7,134 nucleotides of DNA from an uncultured Oscillospiraceae bacterium (GCA_934662925.1 CAKUKL010000073.1:1-7134), one strand, 5' to 3'; shown: positions 1 to 5,731, counted from the first letter of the stretch. Notes: generated by a model not told the origin, from the sequence alone. Numbers and translations: made by a program.

Positions 1-499
1 CGCCCAGCGTCCGCTGCACGTCCAGCGCGGCGCACAGGCGGGGTTGGAGCTCAAGCGGCAGGTCGCCGTAGCCGGGGCTGAACCGGTCGGTGAGAAACGC
101 GCCGGGCAGCCGGGCGGCGATCTCCTGCTCGGCGGCGTCGCAGCCCGCCTCCACCCATGCGTTTCCGCAGGTGTCGGTGAGCAGGGCCCGGGCCATGTCC
201 CGGACCTGAAGGGTCCGGAGCCGCGCGTCGAAGGCCGCCCCCAGCGTGCAGCACAGCAGCGCCGCCCGGCCGCACTGGGTCAGCATGAGCTTCGCCGTCC
301 GCCCGGGCAGGAGCAGCTCCGTCTCCGGCAGGTACTCGCCCTCCGGCCGGTGCTCCACGGAGCACAGCCGCCAGTGCCAGCGGGGCTGGAATTTGGACGT
401 GACCTCGCGGGCCACGGACTCCATCTCCCGCCGCAGCTCCTCCGGCGGCGGGGAAGGCACCCCGGCGTACCGGAGGGCCTCCTCAATGTCGACGGTCAT
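1..499 (-). CDS. Stand-alone MetH reactivation (activation-domain) protein, C-terminus cut off by window edge
   Basis: The frame is open from the ATG at 499 to the window edge and gives 166 residues with no stop. Residues 139-146 read RFSPGYGD, with DLPLELQ following. This matches the RxxPGY S-adenosylmethionine-binding signature of the C-terminal activation domain of cobalamin-dependent methionine synthase (MetH). In E. coli that domain helps reduce inactive cob(II)alamin and remethylate it with AdoMet. Here the protein starts just before the domain, with only a short N-terminal helical stretch, so it is a separate polypeptide. Split reactivation proteins are known in Firmicutes and Thermotogae, where the catalytic MetH lacks this part. 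GGGAGG lies about 7 nt upstream of the ATG and a sigma-A-like promoter sits at 536-564. The catalytic partner is not visible and could lie beyond the left edge. The family assignment is strong; the partner is inferred. Confidence 0.85.
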   Translation of the reverse strand, partial: MTVDIEEALRYAGVPSPPPEELRREMESVAREVTSKFQPRWHWRLCSVEHRPEGEYLPETELLLPGRTAKLMLTQCGRAALLCCTLGAAFDARLRTLQVRDMARALLTDTCGNAWVEAGCDAAEQEIAARLPGAFLTDRFSPGYGDLPLELQPRLCAALDVQRTLG

Positions 500-535
500 G
501 GGGCGTTCCCTCCCTTCTGCGGCGATTTTTTTATA

Positions 536-564
536 ATCATACCTGTTTTGTTGGAAAATGTACA
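536..564 (-). promoter_or_regulatory. Probable sigma-A promoter of the MetH reactivation gene
   Basis: Read on the minus strand, TGTACA (559-564) is followed by 17 nt and TATGAT (536-541). The -10 matches five of six consensus bases and the -35 four of six, with ideal spacing. The start point would fall near 529, about 30 nt before the ATG. This leaves no room for a riboswitch in the leader. Confidence 0.55.
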
Positions 565-609
565 GGGGCGGCGGGGAAAATTCCCGATAATCTGTGAAGT
601 CCTGCGGAA

Positions 610-638
610 TTGACAAAAACCCATGGGGCTGGTATCAT
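610..638 (+). promoter_or_regulatory. Sigma-A promoter of the DUF4430 / ECF S-component unit
   Basis: A perfect TTGACA (610-615) is followed by a 17-nt spacer and TATCAT (633-638), five of six to consensus. Transcription would start near 645, giving a leader of only about 28 nt before the GTG at 673. That rules out a cobalamin riboswitch in this leader. Confidence 0.75.
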
Positions 639-672
639 TTTCTGCGGTATTTATACAAAGGAAGTGTTTTGT

Positions 673-1077
673 GTGGAAAAGAAAAAATTCAACTGGAAAC
701 CGCTTGCTGCGGTCATCGTGTTCGTGGTGCTGGCCGTGGCCATGGTGCTGGTGTGGCGGGGGACCCGTCCCTCCACCGTGGAGGGCAGCAAGACCATTTA
801 TGTGGAGGTCGTCCACAAGGACGGCTCCGTGGCCGACTTCACCTATCAGACCGACAAGGAATATCTGGGTGAGGCCCTGCTGGAAGAGGGCCTGATCGCA
901 GGCTCCGAGAGCGAGTTCGGCCTGTATGTGGAGACGGTGGACGGCGAGACCGCCAGCTATGACGCCGACCAGAGCTACTGGTGGCTCACCTGCAACGGCG
1001 AGGACGCCCAGACCGGCGCGGATCAGGTGGTCCTGACGGACGGGGATCATTTTGTCTGGACGTACACCGTCGGCTGA
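673..1077 (+). CDS. Membrane-anchored DUF4430 (transcobalamin-like) domain protein
   Basis: This 134-aa protein has a short basic N-terminus (residues 1-10), one hydrophobic segment (about 11-28) that should act as an uncleaved anchor or signal, and an exported domain of about 95 residues. No lipobox cysteine is present. The C-terminal part has the DUF4430 pattern: a YWWLTCNG stretch (102-109), then GADQVVL and TDGDHFVWTY (115-131). DUF4430 belongs to the beta-rich fold shared with the C-terminal domain of eukaryotic transcobalamin/intrinsic factor. I chose GTG at 673 because AAAGGAAG (657-664) lies 8 nt upstream. The TTG at 610 in the same frame is part of the promoter -35 and cannot start translation of this transcript. 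The gene overlaps the S-component gene downstream, which suggests translational coupling and a role in presenting a ligand to that transporter. A corrinoid ligand is inferred, not shown. Confidence 0.8.
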   Translation: MEKKKFNWKPLAAVIVFVVLAVAMVLVWRGTRPSTVEGSKTIYVEVVHKDGSVADFTYQTDKEYLGEALLEEGLIAGSESEFGLYVETVDGETASYDADQSYWWLTCNGEDAQTGADQVVLTDGDHFVWTYTVG

Positions 1078-1585
1078 GCCCCGCCGCCCGCTCTCCGTCC
1101 GGGAGATGGCGGTACTCAGCCTGCTGGGGGCGCTGACCTTCAGCGCCAAGATGGTCATGGCCCAGCTGCCCAACATTGAGCCGGTGTCCCTCATGGTCAT
1201 GCTGCTGGCCGTCACCTACGGCTGGCGGGGGCTGTACGCCGTGGCCATCTATGTGGGGCTGGAGTTTGCCGTCTGGGGGCTGGGGCTTTGGTCGTTCTGC
1301 TACCTGTATGTGTGGCTCATCCTGTTCGCGCTGGCGCTGGCCTTCCGGCGGATGACCTCCCCCTTCGGCTGGGCGGCGCTGTCCGGGCTGTTCGGCCTGA
1401 CCTTCGGCGCGCTGTGCGCCATCGTCTACTGGATCGCCGGGGGCTGGGGCGCGGCGGTGTCGTGGTGGCTGGCGGGCATTCCCTTTGACCTCATCCACGG
1501 CGGAGGGAACTTCGCCATCGCCCTTGTGCTCTTCAATCCCATGCGCCGCCTGCTGGCCCGGCTGGACCGGGGCGGCGCGGCGTGA
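1052..1585 (+). CDS. ECF-type transporter S component (substrate-binding membrane subunit), substrate unassigned
   Basis: This strongly hydrophobic protein of up to 177 aa has about five to six membrane spans. The layout is typical of energy-coupling-factor S components. There is a LSVREMAVLSLLGAL start to helix 1 (14-28), a loop with LPNIEP (39-44), and a C-terminal GIPFDLIHGGGNF segment (142-154) ending in a short basic tail. S components bind a vitamin or metal and use a shared EcfT-EcfA-EcfA' motor. No ATPase or EcfT gene is present here, so it would be a group II (shared-motor) subunit. The start is uncertain. TTG at 1052 keeps the basic N-terminus, has GGGGA about 5 nt upstream, and overlaps the preceding gene by 26 nt. 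ATG at 1106 has no properly spaced ribosome binding site and would cut into the conserved VRE stretch. Neighbours suggest cobalamin or another corrinoid as substrate, but sequence alone does not settle this. Confidence 0.8.
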   Translation: MSGRTPSAEPRRPLSVREMAVLSLLGALTFSAKMVMAQLPNIEPVSLMVMLLAVTYGWRGLYAVAIYVGLEFAVWGLGLWSFCYLYVWLILFALALAFRRMTSPFGWAALSGLFGLTFGALCAIVYWIAGGWGAAVSWWLAGIPFDLIHGGGNFAIALVLFNPMRRLLARLDRGGAA

Positions 1586-1624
1586 AAAAAGATCCCGTAC
1601 CTGTGAAGGTACGGGATCTTTTTT
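1585..1624 (+). terminator. Bidirectional intrinsic terminator between convergent genes
   Basis: A perfect 17-bp inverted repeat (1585-1601 with 1608-1624) surrounds a 6-nt loop TGTGAA. It has six A residues on the left arm and six T residues on the right, so it can terminate transcription in both directions. It begins on the last base of the S-component stop codon and ends two bases before the MATE stop codon, so it serves both convergent genes. Confidence 0.93.
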
Positions 1625-1625
1625 C

Positions 1626-2960
1626 TTACTGATTGGCCGGAGCGGGGGTGGACAGCTCCCGCCGGGCGAACTGCCGGAAGAATAGAGCGCCCACGGCGGA
1701 GGTCACCAGCTCCGTGATGGGGAAGGTGAGCCAGAAGGTGTGCAGCCCGAAGCGGGAGAACAGAAAGCCCAGCGGCACGAACAGCACCACCGTCCGCAGG
1801 ACGGTGAGCAGAGAGCTTTTCAGGGCGTAGCCCACCGCCTGAAAGAACACCGGGAAGATGAGGGACGTGACCATGGGGATGAAGCTGATGCCGATGATGT
1901 GGAAACCGTAGGCCCCGATGGCGATGACATCGGGGTCGGAGGAGAACACCCGGAGCATGGGGGCGGGGATGAGCTCGAAGCACAGCGTCCCGATGAGCAT
2001 GAGGGCCACGCCGTACAGGACGGACACCCACAGCGTCTGCTTGCAGCGCTCCGGTTTTTTGGCGGCATAGTTGAAGCTCACCACCGGGACGATACAGGTC
2101 TGGAGCGCGCCCAGCGGGATGAAGAAGAACGTCTGCCACTTGTAGTACAGCCCCAGCGCGGTGACGGCCTGATCGGAAAAGCCGGACAGGATGAGGTTCA
2201 GCCCCAGAATGTAGAACGTGTACGCCGACTGCATCAGGATGTTGGGCACACCCAGCCTATAGGTCAGTCCCACCAGCTGGGGATACCGGCTCAGGGCGGG
2301 GGAGGGGCGGTAGCCGCCGGGCATGACGATGAGGGCGGCGGCGATCTGGCCCAGCACGGTGGCCACGGCGGCCCCGGCGATGCCCATGGCGGGGAAGGGA
2401 CCGACGCCGAAGATGAGCAGGGGGTCGAAGATGATGTTGATGACCGCGCCGATGATCTGGGCGAACATGGGTGTTTTCATGTTGCCGTTGGCCTGTAAGA
2501 CCTTGGTCCAGATGCTCTCGGTGAACAGGCCCACGCTGAACAGGCAGACGATCCGGCCGTAGACTATGACTTCCCGGATGACCTCCTCCGAGCCGGTGGA
2601 CATCCGGGCGTAGGCGGGCATGATGGCCCAACACACCGCCGCGAAGAGCACCCACATGATCAGCGCCAGCGGAAGGCCGATACCCGCCGTCTCTTCCGCC
2701 CGCTTCCGGTCGCCGGAGCCGGCAAACCGGGCGATGGCGGTGTTGATGCCCACGCCGGTACCCACGGCCAGCGCGATCATCAGCAGCTGGATGGGGTAGA
2801 TGATGGACAGGGCGGTGAGTCCCGCACCGGAATAGCGGCCCACGAAGAAGCTGTCCACGATATTGTAAAGGGCCTGAATGAGCTGGGCCAGCATCACCGG
2901 CGGCGCCAGCTTCAGCAGGATCCGGCTGATCTTTTCTGTTCCAAAGCACTCGTTATCCAT
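1626..2960 (-). CDS. MATE family efflux transporter
   Basis: This 444-aa integral membrane protein of about 12 helices exports drugs or other organic cations in exchange for Na+ or H+. MATE hallmarks are visible in both halves. They include the N-terminal ALYNIVDSFFVGRYSG (30-45), the loop FAGSGDRKRAEETAG (79-93), and QANGNMKTPMF (156-166) leading into INIIFDPLLIF (174-184). The second half begins near residue 235 (RLGVPN) and repeats the fold. The length matches the family's usual 440-460. The layout is closest to the NorM/MepA-like bacterial branch. ATG at 2960 is chosen because AAGGCGG lies about 10 nt upstream and the family N-terminus starts there. An in-frame extension to 3062 would start upstream of the promoter. 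The gene is monocistronic by its promoter at 3030-3058 and the terminator directly after it. The actual substrate cannot be read from the sequence. Confidence 0.93.
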   Translation of the reverse strand: MDNECFGTEKISRILLKLAPPVMLAQLIQALYNIVDSFFVGRYSGAGLTALSIIYPIQLLMIALAVGTGVGINTAIARFAGSGDRKRAEETAGIGLPLALIMWVLFAAVCWAIMPAYARMSTGSEEVIREVIVYGRIVCLFSVGLFTESIWTKVLQANGNMKTPMFAQIIGAVINIIFDPLLIFGVGPFPAMGIAGAAVATVLGQIAAALIVMPGGYRPSPALSRYPQLVGLTYRLGVPNILMQSAYTFYILGLNLILSGFSDQAVTALGLYYKWQTFFFIPLGALQTCIVPVVSFNYAAKKPERCKQTLWVSVLYGVALMLIGTLCFELIPAPMLRVFSSDPDVIAIGAYGFHIIGISFIPMVTSLIFPVFFQAVGYALKSSLLTVLRTVVLFVPLGFLFSRFGLHTFWLTFPITELVTSAVGALFFRQFARRELSTPAPANQ

Positions 2961-2989
2961 AGGAAATTCCGCCTTTTGACGAAGATGGA

Positions 2990-3020
2990 GCACCGGGGAG
3001 CGGTTCGGCCCATCCGGTGC
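2990..3020 (-). other. Hairpin in the 5' leader of the MATE gene
   Basis: GCACCGG (2990-2996) and CCGGTGC (3014-3020) form a perfect 7-bp inverted repeat around 17 nt. It lies just downstream of the predicted start point (near 3023), so the mRNA would begin almost directly with this stem. It could be a 5' stabilising hairpin or a regulator site. Function is not shown. Confidence 0.45.
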
Positions 3021-3029
3021 GTGACAACG

Positions 3030-3058
3030 AGTATAGCAGATTTGCGTAGAGGGCGCAA
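3030..3058 (-). promoter_or_regulatory. Extended -10 promoter of the MATE gene
   Basis: On the minus strand TTGCGC (3053-3058) is followed by a 17-nt spacer and TATACT (3030-3035), preceded by TG in the extended -10 position (TGCTATACT). The -35 is weak (three of six), which fits an extended -10 promoter. It gives the transporter its own transcription independent of spmB upstream. Confidence 0.65.
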
Positions 3059-3126
3059 TCATCTGCCCGCCGAAAATTTTTCCACAGAAACGGGGGCGGC
3101 TTGTGGAGAATGGACGCTGGGCTGCT

Positions 3127-3651
3127 TTAAGAGTAGAACACCAGCCGCACCGCCCAGCTGGCGGCCAGAAACCCCGCCACGTCCCCGCACAGGGCGGCGG
3201 GGACGGCGTAGCGGGTCTTTGCCACCTTGGCCGCGCCGAAATATACCGCGATGGTGTAAAATGTCGTTTCCGTGGAGCCCAGCATCACCGCCGCCGTCCG
3301 GCCCACCAGCGAGTCCGGGCCGTAGGTGCTGATGAGCTCCGCTCCCACCCCGAGGGCTGCCGAGCCGCTCACCGGCCGCACCAGCAGAAGGCCAATGGTC
3401 TCCACCGGGATGCCCACCGCCGTCAGCACCGGCTCCAGCGCCCGGCCCAGCAGCTCCAGTGCCCCGGAGGCCCGGAGCATATATACCGCCGTCAGAAGGC
3501 CGACGAGGGGCGGCACGATGCGCAGCATGACCTTCAGCCCCTCGCCCGCGCCGTCCACCAGCGCCCCCCACAGGTCCACCCGCCGGACAAGGCCCCACAG
3601 GGCCACCGCCAGCATAAGAAAGGGCACCAGCATGGTGTAGATCAGCTCCAT
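3127..3651 (-). CDS. spmB: Spore maturation protein B
   Basis: This 174-aa membrane protein belongs to the nucleoside-recognition (Gate) domain family and is close to the length of Bacillus subtilis SpmB (178). Diagnostic stretches are LLVRPVSGSAALG (89-101) and LGSTETTFYTIAVYFGA (124-140). Hydrophobic helices lie at about 5-22, 44-60, 84-100, 118-140 and 148-170. In B. subtilis, SpmA and SpmB are needed together for full dehydration of the spore core and heat resistance. The ATG at 3651 follows GGAGGTGA by 5 nt and lies 4 bp after the spmA stop, so the two are co-transcribed and probably translationally coupled. The dacB gene that heads this operon in Bacillus is absent here. No convincing intrinsic terminator follows the gene. 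Confidence 0.95.
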   Translation of the reverse strand: MELIYTMLVPFLMLAVALWGLVRRVDLWGALVDGAGEGLKVMLRIVPPLVGLLTAVYMLRASGALELLGRALEPVLTAVGIPVETIGLLLVRPVSGSAALGVGAELISTYGPDSLVGRTAAVMLGSTETTFYTIAVYFGAAKVAKTRYAVPAALCGDVAGFLAASWAVRLVFYS

Positions 3652-3655
3652 GTTT

Positions 3656-4231
3656 TCACCTCCATACCCGGGACAGCAGCTTTGCCGCCCCGACGCCCGC
3701 CGTCACCGACACGATGCTCGCCAGCCACACGGCAGGGAGAATGTCAAAGGGCGCGGCGCACCCCGCCGCTGCCCGCAGGCTGGCCACCGTGGTGGGGATC
3801 AGCTCGATGGACGCGGTGTTGCACACCACCAGCATACAAAGGCTGTCGGACGCCACCCCCGGCGTCCGGCCCGCCATGAGCCGGGCGGCCTCCAGCCCCA
3901 GCGGCGTGGCGGCGTTGCCCAGCCCCAGCAGATTGGCCGACACGTTGGCGGACACCGCGTCCATCACCTTGCCGTCCCGGGCAAAGTCCGGGTACAGCCG
4001 CCGCAGCACCGGTCGCAGCGCTCGGCTCAGCCCCGCGGCCAGCCCGGAGCGCCGCATGATCTCCATGACCCCAAGCCACAGGCACATGACCCCCGTCATG
4101 GAGATGCACAGCTCCACCCCGGCTGCGGCCCCCTCCAGCGCCGCGGCCGCCACCGCCTCCCCGTTTCCGAGGGCCAGCGCGCACAGCACCGACGCACCCA
4201 CCATCACCGTCCAGATCACCGACATGGCCAT
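3656..4231 (-). CDS. spmA: Spore maturation protein A
   Basis: This 191-aa membrane protein with a Gate domain pairs with SpmB; B. subtilis SpmA is about 196 aa. Conserved stretches are NVSANLLGLGNAATPLGLEA (97-116) and CNTASIELIPTTVASLR (137-153), together with LWLGVMEIMRRSGL (51-64). ATG at 4231 is chosen because AGGAGGG sits 6 nt upstream and the family N-terminus begins there. An in-frame ATG at 4225 is a near alternative, while upstream ATGs to 4312 fall in non-conserved leader sequence. It is the first gene of the spmA-spmB operon and is transcribed away from the abrB-like gene. A mother-cell sigma-E promoter would be expected from Bacillus, but I could not find one with good spacing in the leader. 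Confidence 0.94.
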   Translation of the reverse strand: MAMSVIWTVMVGASVLCALALGNGEAVAAAALEGAAAGVELCISMTGVMCLWLGVMEIMRRSGLAAGLSRALRPVLRRLYPDFARDGKVMDAVSANVSANLLGLGNAATPLGLEAARLMAGRTPGVASDSLCMLVVCNTASIELIPTTVASLRAAAGCAAPFDILPAVWLASIVSVTAGVGAAKLLSRVWR

Positions 4232-4375
4232 AAAATTCCCTCCTGTTTCCCCTCCATTTCTATTCAGTGGGAACTGGTTTATACCCACCGTTTTCATCGG
4301 AATACATGCCAATTTTCCAATATGTTACACAATTGTTAATTCTACGCCCAATTTCGATTTTTTCCGCTTTTTGGG

Positions 4376-4403
4376 TTGACAAAAAAATACATTGTGTTAT
4401 AAT
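4376..4403 (+). promoter_or_regulatory. Full-consensus sigma-A promoter of the AbrB-family gene
   Basis: TTGACA (4376-4381) and TATAAT (4398-4403) are both perfect and separated by 16 nt, in a locally AT-rich stretch. Transcription should begin near 4410, leaving a leader of about 46 nt. Such a strong promoter fits an abundant regulator that is likely repressed, perhaps by itself, as AbrB is in Bacillus. Confidence 0.9.
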
Positions 4404-4455
4404 GAGCCACGCTCGAATAAATTCCAATATTTACAACCATACAGGAGGGCTCATT

Positions 4456-4701
4456 ATGAAATCTACTGGTATCGTCCGCCGCGTTGACGAGCTTGGCCGC
4501 ATCGTCCTTCCCATTGAGCTTCGCCGCACCCTCGACATTTCTGAGCGTGATTCGCTGGAAATTTATGTGGATGGAGCCTCTATCGTGCTGAAAAAATATC
4601 AGCCGGCCTGCATTTTCTGCGACGATGCGACGGATGTGGTCACCTACAAGGGAAAGAACATCTGCAAGAACTGCCTGAAGGAACTCAAGAGCAAGGCTTG
4701 A
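4456..4701 (+). CDS. abrB: AbrB/SpoVT-family transition-state regulator with C-terminal zinc ribbon
   Basis: This is an 81-aa DNA-binding protein. Residues 1-48 form the swapped-hairpin AbrB domain: VRRVDELGRIVLPIELRR (7-24) and DSLEIYVDGASIVLKKY (32-48) are almost those of Bacillus AbrB. The C-terminus differs from the Bacillus protein. It holds CIFC (52-55) and CKNC (70-73), two CxxC pairs that should bind one zinc, as in clostridial AbrB homologues. Such proteins act as dimers or tetramers and control stationary-phase and sporulation genes. ATG at 4456 has AGGAGGG (4443-4449) 6 nt upstream, and a perfect promoter supports this start. The same frame is open further upstream, but that part lies before the transcription start. 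The gene is divergent from spmA and ends in a strong terminator. The targets are unknown. Confidence 0.92.
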   Translation: MKSTGIVRRVDELGRIVLPIELRRTLDISERDSLEIYVDGASIVLKKYQPACIFCDDATDVVTYKGKNICKNCLKELKSKA

Positions 4702-4723
4702 TCGTCCCGCCACCGGTCAAATG

Positions 4724-4764
4724 AAAACCGCGCTCCCGGCTGATGCCGGGAGCGCGGTTTTTTT
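4724..4764 (+). terminator. Intrinsic terminator after abrB, probably bidirectional
   Basis: A perfect 17-bp stem (4724-4740 with 4745-4761) with loop TGAT is GC-rich and ends in seven T residues (4758-4764). Read on the minus strand the same stem is followed by TTTTCATTT, so it can also stop transcription coming from rsmI. Confidence 0.94.
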
Positions 4765-4843
4765 GTTATCTCATCAAGTAAATCCTGATAGCTTTATTAC
4801 GATTAGTATTGGAAATTTTTCCGAGCTTTTCAGGCGGTTATCG

Positions 4844-5674
4844 TCATTTTCCGATGGCCATGTCGTAAAGCTGCTTTTTCTTCAGCCCGAACTCCGCCGC
4901 GGTCTGTGCGGCGGCCTCCTTCAGGGACATGCCCTCCTCCCGCAGACGGTTCACCCGCTCCAGCGCGGCGTCCGGATCTCCGGCGGCCTGCTCCGCGGGG
5001 GCGGCCCCTTCCAGCACCAGAACGAACTCTCCCTTGGGCTGCGTCCCCTCGAAGTGGGCCAGCGCGCCTCCCACGGTGGTGCGGAGCACCTCCTCGTGGA
5101 GCTTGGTCAGCTCCCGGCACACGGACAGGCGGCGGTCCGGCCCGAAGGCCTCCGCCAGATCCTCCAGCGTGGCCAGCAGCTTGTGGGGGGCCTCGTAGAA
5201 GATCATGGTTCGGGTCTCCAACCTGAGGGAGCCCAGCTGGGCCCGGCGGTTTTTCCGGTTCATGGGCAGAAAGCCCTCGAAGGTGAACCGGGCGGTGGGC
5301 AGGCCGGACACGGACAGGGCCGTCACCAGCGCGCAGGGGCCGGGGACGGCGCATACCGTCACCCCCGTTTCGGCGCACAGGGCCACCAGATCCTCGCCGG
5401 GGTCGGAAATGGCGGGGGTGCCCGCGTCGGTGACCAGCGCGCAGTTCTCGCCCGCCAGCAGCCGGGCGAGGATGGCCGGGCCCGCCGTCTCCGTATTGTG
5501 GCGGTGGTAGGTGACCATGGGCTTTTTCAGCTCCAGATGGTTGAGCAGTTTCACCGTCACCCGGGTGTCCTCGGCGGCGATGAAATCCGCCTCCGCCAGC
5601 GTCTCCGCCATCCGCCGGGAGATGTCCCCCAGATTGCCGATGGGAGTGGGCACCAGATACAAGACTCCTGCCAT
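4844..5674 (-). CDS. rsmI: 16S rRNA (cytidine(1402)-2'-O)-methyltransferase RsmI
   Basis: This 276-aa AdoMet-dependent enzyme 2'-O-methylates C1402 in the decoding centre of 16S rRNA. It has the tetrapyrrole-methylase fold with all family motifs: LVPTPIGNLGDIS (7-19), AEDTR (34-38), DAGTPAISDPG (83-93), VPGPCA (110-115), SGLP (123-126), FEGFLP (132-137), FYEAPH (159-164), CRELTKLHEE (186-195) and GEFVLV (215-220). A C-terminal helical segment (about 235-276, SLKEAAAQTAAEFGLKKK) is the helix-turn-helix-like tail often seen in RsmI. The length is normal (270-290). ATG at 5674 follows AGGAGG by 7 nt. The gene lies 57 bp after the homocysteine-methyltransferase-like gene and probably shares its transcript, with a hairpin between them. 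Confidence 0.96.
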   Translation of the reverse strand: MAGVLYLVPTPIGNLGDISRRMAETLAEADFIAAEDTRVTVKLLNHLELKKPMVTYHRHNTETAGPAILARLLAGENCALVTDAGTPAISDPGEDLVALCAETGVTVCAVPGPCALVTALSVSGLPTARFTFEGFLPMNRKNRRAQLGSLRLETRTMIFYEAPHKLLATLEDLAEAFGPDRRLSVCRELTKLHEEVLRTTVGGALAHFEGTQPKGEFVLVLEGAAPAEQAAGDPDAALERVNRLREEGMSLKEAAAQTAAEFGLKKKQLYDMAIGK

Positions 5675-5695
5675 TGCGTCTCCTCCTGTTCAATA

Positions 5696-5718
5696 GGGCA
5701 CAGGCTTTGCCTGTGCCC
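5696..5718 (-). other. Intercistronic hairpin upstream of rsmI
   Basis: GGGCACAGGC (5696-5705) and GCCTGTGCCC (5709-5718) form a perfect 10-bp stem with a 3-nt loop, between the upstream stop codon and the rsmI ribosome binding site. On the transcribed (minus) strand it is followed by TATTGAAC rather than a T-run, so it is not a standard terminator. It could be an RNA-stability or processing element. The T-rich flank lies on the plus strand, where no gene enters. Confidence 0.6.
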
Positions 5719-5731
5719 TTTCCGTTTGTTT

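Noticed and set aside
44..613. 189-codon open frame on the plus strand
   Set aside because: It is antisense to the MetH reactivation gene, runs across the divergent promoter region, has low-complexity Gly/Arg/Pro-rich composition and no recognisable family.
500..672. Search for a cobalamin riboswitch, S-box or T-box in the divergent gap
   Set aside because: No B12-box-like core or other leader structure was seen, and the predicted leaders are too short.
496..1215. 239-codon minus-strand frame across the DUF4430 gene
   Set aside because: It is antisense to two well-supported genes, has no ribosome binding site, and its C-terminal part reads through the divergent promoters.
1740..2498. 252-codon plus-strand frame inside the MATE gene
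   Set aside because: It is a charge-biased (Asp/Glu/His/Gly) antisense shadow of a clearly conserved transporter.
3082..3106. Weak hairpin CCACA/TGTGG as a terminator of spmB
   Set aside because: Only 5 bp of stem, a large loop, and the following bases on the transcribed strand are an A-run then TTTT, so it does not fit an intrinsic terminator.
4244..4325. Possible sigma-E promoter for spmA (ACATATT and CATGTATT on the minus strand)
   Set aside because: Each half resembles the sigma-E consensus, but they are only about 10 bp apart instead of 13-14. An alternative pair around GTATAAA/AATAGAAA has poor matches. Neither is reliable enough to annotate.
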